DNA from: Candidatus Omnitrophota bacterium
GTDB taxonomy: Bacteria > Omnitrophota > Gorgyraeia > Duberdicusellales > 4484-171
Length of the DNA stretch: 10,064 nt
Assembly (NCBI GenBank): GCA_023818995.1
Contig: JAMWDA010000050.1
Span: 1 to 10,064, forward strand
Reading direction: 5' to 3'
The position numbers and the translations under genes are program-made. The notes under the pieces were generated by a model. That model did not search any database. It had not been told where the DNA came from and saw only the letters and a program-made list of their open reading frames with translations. Below, one piece after another: positions 6,723 through 10,064 of the stretch; position 1 is the stretch's first letter; every line of letters starts with the position of its first letter.

Positions 6723-8167
6723 TTTTGAGATTTTAGAATTAAATCCGTTACAATTTTAGAACTCGCAATTACGGGAGGTAGTCCCCCTCCGGGTTGTGTA
6801 CTTGCTCCTACATAGTAAATATTTTTAATTTTACGGTCAAAATTAGCTGGCCTAAAAAAGGCACTTTGAGTAAGGTTATGAGATAGTCCAAATGTTGCCC
6901 CATATTTTATATTGTAGCGTTTAATAAAATCGTTAGGATAGAAACGATGTTCTACTTCAATTAGGTTTTCTAAGTTTTTACCAATAATAAGACTTATTTT
7001 TTCAAATACTAGTTTGCGAAGGTAATATTCCTTTTCATAGAAACTATGAGGATTTTTTTCTAAATTTGCTACCGGTATAAGTATATATAAAATATCTTTG
7101 CCCTTGGGAGCTAAGGAAGAATCAGTAACTGTAGGAACATGGACGTAGAAAGAAGGGTCAGAGGGAGTTTCTTTTTTATTAAAAATATCATTTAAGTTCT
7201 CTCTTAAGTTTGAAGAAAAAAATAAATTGTGGTGGGCGAATCCTTCTATTTTTTCTTTTAATCCTAAATATAAAAGATATACTGAACAAGAGTATTTATA
7301 GTTGGGTAGATTTCTTCTAAGAAGTGTTTCCTGGCTGTAAGCGTAATCAGCGTTTATTATTAATCTATCAAATCTTTCTTGCCAGTTATTAGTCTCTAAG
7401 ATAATTTCATTATTTCTTTTTGCTATATTTTTTACCTCTGTATTGAAGATAAACTTAACTTTGAATTCTTTAGCTATATTCTCTAAAGCTTTTGGTATAG
7501 TATACATACCCCCCATAGGATGAAATATTTTTTGTATATGATCAGTATAGCTTATAATACTATATAAAGCAGGGGCATCAAATGGTGATACTCCCATAAA
7601 CATAGCTTCGAAAGTAAAAGCATAACATAGCTCTTCACTTTTAAAAAATTTTTTTGCTAATTTCCAGTAGGAATCCAAAACTCTTATCTTACCTAATAGA
7701 GGCCAGTAAGTAGGATTTAAGATGTCTTTTTTTGAAAAACAATTATATAAGAGAGGCTTGATAGTATTGTACAAACGAGTAGTTTCTTTTATAAAACCTT
7801 CGAATTTAATAGCAGCATTTTTTTCAAATTTTTCTAATTCATCTTTTGTCTTTTCTGTATCTTTATAAACGGTTAATTTCCTCCCATCAGGATAAAAAAT
7901 TATATAACTGGGGTCTATAATTTTCAAATCCAAGTAGTCATTTATATTTTTATGACAATAGTTAAAAATTTCATAAAAGAAATCAGGCATAAGAACGAAA
8001 GACGGCCCCATATCAAACTTAAATTCTTTATCTTCAAGGAGATTGTTTCTTCCGCCACATTGAGAAAGTTTTTCTAATACCTCTACGTTATAACCATTGT
8101 AAGCAAGTCTTACAGCTGTGGATAATCCTCCTACACCCGCACCAATTATTGCTATTTTCTTAGGCAT
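6719..8167 (-). CDS. crtI: CrtI-type carotenoid (phytoene) desaturase
   Basis: FAD-dependent amine-oxidase-fold enzyme of the CrtI/CrtN family, which introduces conjugated double bonds into phytoene or a C30 analogue at the membrane. The 482-residue protein has a normal length. The N-terminal dinucleotide fold has G9-A-G11-V-G-G14 with the ribose-binding Glu32 in VEVLEK, followed by the family segments CGGR and FKFDMGPSFVLMP. Mid-protein markers are MFMGVSPFDAPALYS and a PMGGMYTIPKAL segment. The C-terminal signature YVGASTQPGGGLPPV (about 452-466) is recognisable, but Gln458 stands where many family members have His. The ATG overlaps the end of the NDH-2 gene by eight bases, and no Shine-Dalgarno sequence precedes it, so reinitiation after the upstream stop is likely. 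Substrate chain length and the number of desaturations cannot be read from sequence. HpnE-like squalene chemistry is less likely. Confidence 0.88.
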   Translation of the reverse strand: MPKKIAIIGAGVGGLSTAVRLAYNGYNVEVLEKLSQCGGRNNLLEDKEFKFDMGPSFVLMPDFFYEIFNYCHKNINDYLDLKIIDPSYIIFYPDGRKLTVYKDTEKTKDELEKFEKNAAIKFEGFIKETTRLYNTIKPLLYNCFSKKDILNPTYWPLLGKIRVLDSYWKLAKKFFKSEELCYAFTFEAMFMGVSPFDAPALYSIISYTDHIQKIFHPMGGMYTIPKALENIAKEFKVKFIFNTEVKNIAKRNNEIILETNNWQERFDRLIINADYAYSQETLLRRNLPNYKYSCSVYLLYLGLKEKIEGFAHHNLFFSSNLRENLNDIFNKKETPSDPSFYVHVPTVTDSSLAPKGKDILYILIPVANLEKNPHSFYEKEYYLRKLVFEKISLIIGKNLENLIEVEHRFYPNDFIKRYNIKYGATFGLSHNLTQSAFFRPANFDRKIKNIYYVGASTQPGGGLPPVIASSKIVTDLILKSQN

Positions 8168-9293
8168 ATTTTTTAAATAAAGATTGTATTATGCAAATTT
8201 TATTTTTTATGCCGTTAGTTCTATATATACACATTATAAAATGCATAATCGTTGGTATAATGCCCTTTACCTTAACTCCTAAGATTATACCACAGGAGAA
8301 GTTATTTGCCATCGGTATTATATAACCTAAATCGTGAGGTATAAATTTTTTTAATTTTTTATTTTTTATTAAACTTATTATATTATAGGCTACACAATTA
8401 GCTTGACTAATTGCAAATTGTACCGCCATCCTTAAAGATACATCTTTATGTATAAATAAAGCGGCATCTCCTATAGCAAAAGAATTGTTGTTTATCTGGA
8501 GGAATCTATTTACTTTTATTCTTCCCTGATTATTTTTTTCTAAATTAAGATTGTCTATAAAGGAAGCTGTTTTTACCCCGGCAGACCATATAATCAAAGC
8601 GTTATCAAATAAATGACTGGGATTAATTTCTATTAAGTTTTTATCTAATCTTTTTATCTGGGAATTTGTATAAATCAATATATCCATATCTTTCAATTTT
8701 TTTTCTACATATTTTTTAATCCATGTAGGCAAGGCAGGTAGTATAGTATCACCTTTTTCTATTAATATAACCTTGGCCTCTTTATTGTATTTATTTAGAT
8801 ATATTTTTATATTAGTGGCAATTTCAATCCCTGTATAGCCGGCTCCTATAATAACAACATTTTTGAAATTTTCTTTCAATTTTTCCTTTATCGTTTTTAT
8901 ATCTTTTATGTTATTTATAGTATAAACTAATTTTTTTAATTCGTTATTACCATAAAAATTAGGTTCTGAACCGGAAGCAACGATTAGATAATCATATTTT
9001 ATAACATTATTTGTTGTAACAATTAAATTATTCTTTATATTCAATTCTATAACGGATTCGTTTATAAATTTAAAATTTAAGAGCTTGCTTAAAGCTTTTA
9101 TGTTCGTTGCTAAGTTGTCAGGATTTATTTCTCTTCCTATACAATCTGGTAAGAGTGGTAAAAACTCCATATTTTCTTTCTTATCTATTACGGTTACTTC
9201 TAATATTTTTTTATACTTAAAAATTCTCTGAGCTAAAGTTAAACCAGCAAAACCAGCCCCAATTATTACCACTTCTTTTTTATCTGATAGCAT
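8160..9293 (-). CDS. Type II NADH dehydrogenase-like FAD oxidoreductase (NDH-2)
   Basis: A 377-residue two-dinucleotide-binding flavoprotein resembling NDH-2, which oxidises NAD(P)H and reduces membrane quinone without pumping protons. The FAD motif is G12-A-G14-F-A-G17 in VVIIGAGFAGL. YDYLIVASGSEPNF (about 100-113) is the usual linker. The NAD(P)H motif is G150-A-G152-Y-T-G155 with Glu179 ending the second strand, which favours NADH. FAIGDAA at 272-278 closes the FAD site, and QFAISQANCVAYNI matches the quinone-side helix. The C-terminus (about 335-377) has hydrophobic stretches with HFIMCIY and RTNGIKNK, fitting a membrane-attachment segment. The gene starts four bases after the prenyltransferase stop and ends overlapping crtI. 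A dedicated electron-transfer role for the neighbouring pathway is possible, because a related fold is used by sulfide:quinone reductases. However, the paired cysteines of that family are not evident. The start has a poor ribosome site, which suggests coupling. Confidence 0.82.
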   Translation of the reverse strand: MLSDKKEVVIIGAGFAGLTLAQRIFKYKKILEVTVIDKKENMEFLPLLPDCIGREINPDNLATNIKALSKLLNFKFINESVIELNIKNNLIVTTNNVIKYDYLIVASGSEPNFYGNNELKKLVYTINNIKDIKTIKEKLKENFKNVVIIGAGYTGIEIATNIKIYLNKYNKEAKVILIEKGDTILPALPTWIKKYVEKKLKDMDILIYTNSQIKRLDKNLIEINPSHLFDNALIIWSAGVKTASFIDNLNLEKNNQGRIKVNRFLQINNNSFAIGDAALFIHKDVSLRMAVQFAISQANCVAYNIISLIKNKKLKKFIPHDLGYIIPMANNFSCGIILGVKVKGIIPTIMHFIMCIYRTNGIKNKICIIQSLFKKYA

Positions 9294-9297
9294 ATCT

Positions 9298-10064
9298 TTA
9301 TCTTATACTAAGAATTAATATAATACTTATAAAATTGTGGAGGAAAATGGTAATCTTTGAAGATAAAATTAGTTTATCTTTATCATTATAGAAATTTTTA
9401 ATTATTTTGCCCGCTCTGTATATTAGAAAAATAGAGACAAAAGATAAGAGAGCATAAATTTTAAGGTAACCTAAAAATATAGATAAAACTATGAATAATA
9501 GAGTAACAAGCATAATAAAAAAATAAAATATAAAGGCAAACTTATCTTTTATTAAATTTACCAAAGTATTTTTATTAACTTTTATATCATCGGGATAATC
9601 TGCTAATTCGTTAACAAAAAGGATAGAGAGAGTTAATAATCCAAAGGGTAGAGATAACAAAAAACTTTTCATATGGGGAAATATTTTGCTTTGGATGAAA
9701 TAACCACCCATTACCAAAATTGGACCGAAGAGAAAGAAAATAGTTATTTCCCCCCAACAACGATATGATAGTTTCAGTGGTCCCTGGGAGTATTGCCAGC
9801 TAAGAATTATAACTAAAATATAGATCAATATAAGAAAATAACTTTTAATATAAAAATAAATAGACATCATAGAGATAAAAGATATTGTTAAAAAAATAAT
9901 AGATGTTCTTAAATAAAAACTTTCTTCTAATATTTTCTCCTGTATTAATTTTGAACCACCGAAAAATTTATAAAATTTTTTATCTTGCCAGTCGCATCCG
10001 CTTTTTGAATCGTAATAATCATTTATTAAATTTGCACTGAGATGTAAAGTAATTGCGGATATTA
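9298..10064 (-). CDS. UbiA/MenA-type polyprenyltransferase, N-terminus outside window
   Basis: Integral-membrane enzyme that transfers a polyprenyl chain to an aromatic acceptor. The frame stays open from the right edge (first full codon 10062-10060), giving 254 visible residues. An ATG pair at 9870 is internal, not the start, because the conserved first half of the active site lies upstream of it. Seen in order: LINDYYDSKSGCD (about 10026-9991), the first Asp-rich metal site, then KFFGGSKLIQEKIL. These are followed by hydrophobic helices, LKLSYRCWGEITIFFLFGPILVMGGY split by the RCWGE loop, and the second Asp-rich site NELADYPDD with a following Lys and NTLV (near 9610-9570). These features are closest to 1,4-dihydroxy-2-naphthoate prenyltransferase (MenA) and suggest menaquinone synthesis. 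Other UbiA acceptors are possible. It heads the visible part of an operon with NDH-2 and crtI. Confidence 0.85.
   Translation of the reverse strand, partial: ISAITLHLSANLINDYYDSKSGCDWQDKKFYKFFGGSKLIQEKILEESFYLRTSIIFLTISFISMMSIYFYIKSYFLILIYILVIILSWQYSQGPLKLSYRCWGEITIFFLFGPILVMGGYFIQSKIFPHMKSFLLSLPFGLLTLSILFVNELADYPDDIKVNKNTLVNLIKDKFAFIFYFFIMLVTLLFIVLSIFLGYLKIYALLSFVSIFLIYRAGKIIKNFYNDKDKLILSSKITIFLHNFISIILILSIR

Noticed and set aside
6718..6743. Inverted repeat TTTAATT/AATTAAA at the ispH-crtI junction as a bidirectional terminator
   Set aside because: Seven A/T pairs around a 12-base loop are too weak to be convincing, and such repeats are expected by chance in AT-rich DNA.
9298..9870. ATG at 9870 as the start of the prenyltransferase
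   Set aside because: The same frame continues to the window edge and encodes the first Asp-rich motif (NDYYD) and GGS segment, so the ATG is internal.

Overview
The window comes from an AT-rich, gene-dense bacterial chromosome. The evidence is a SecG subunit, the non-mevalonate enzyme IspH, a near-consensus sigma-70 promoter and Shine-Dalgarno sites. Gene order (pgk-tpiA-secG followed by an extracytoplasmic peptide-binding protein), tight spacing and several overlapping genes recall uncultured candidate-phylum genomes such as Omnitrophota. That placement is inference from gene style, not demonstrated. No phage, insertion sequence, CRISPR array or defence locus is visible.

Left part (1-3575, + strand): the 3' part of pgk, then tpiA, secG and a family 5 (Opp/Dpp type) solute-binding protein, with gaps of 2-15 bases. 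This looks like one transcription unit joining lower glycolysis to protein export and peptide uptake.

Middle part (3576-6722, + strand): a strong promoter (TTGACA, 17 bases, TATATT) precedes tRNA-Arg(UCU). A ferritin-like/VIT1 metal transporter starts 26 bases after the tRNA. Next come a small T4 endonuclease V-like pyrimidine-dimer glycosylase homologue, a squalene/phytoene synthase family gene and ispH (ATGA overlap with the synthase). The junction between glycosylase and synthase is odd. A perfect 23-bp tandem duplication shifts the frame of the glycosylase C-terminus and pushes it over the start of the synthase. The synthase itself has no ATG/GTG/TTG start in a sensible place, and its perfect Shine-Dalgarno sequence points to an ATA codon.

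Right part (6719-10064, - strand): a CrtI-type carotenoid desaturase, a type II NADH dehydrogenase-like flavoprotein and a MenA/UbiA-type prenyltransferase that runs off the right edge. The coding order is prenyltransferase, NDH-2, desaturase. They are separated by 4 bases and by an 8-base overlap, so they almost certainly form an operon. It converges on ispH with stop codons that overlap by four bases.

Together the right two-thirds make an isoprenoid module. IspH supplies C5 units, the synthase makes a C30 or C40 hydrocarbon and CrtI desaturates it. The prenyltransferase attaches a prenyl chain to an aromatic quinone precursor, and NDH-2 would feed electrons into that quinone pool. The chain length (C30 or C40), the quinone type and the final pigment cannot be decided from this sequence. 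No gene-free stretch exceeds about 75 bases apart from the tRNA region (3576-3747), which holds the promoter and the tRNA.
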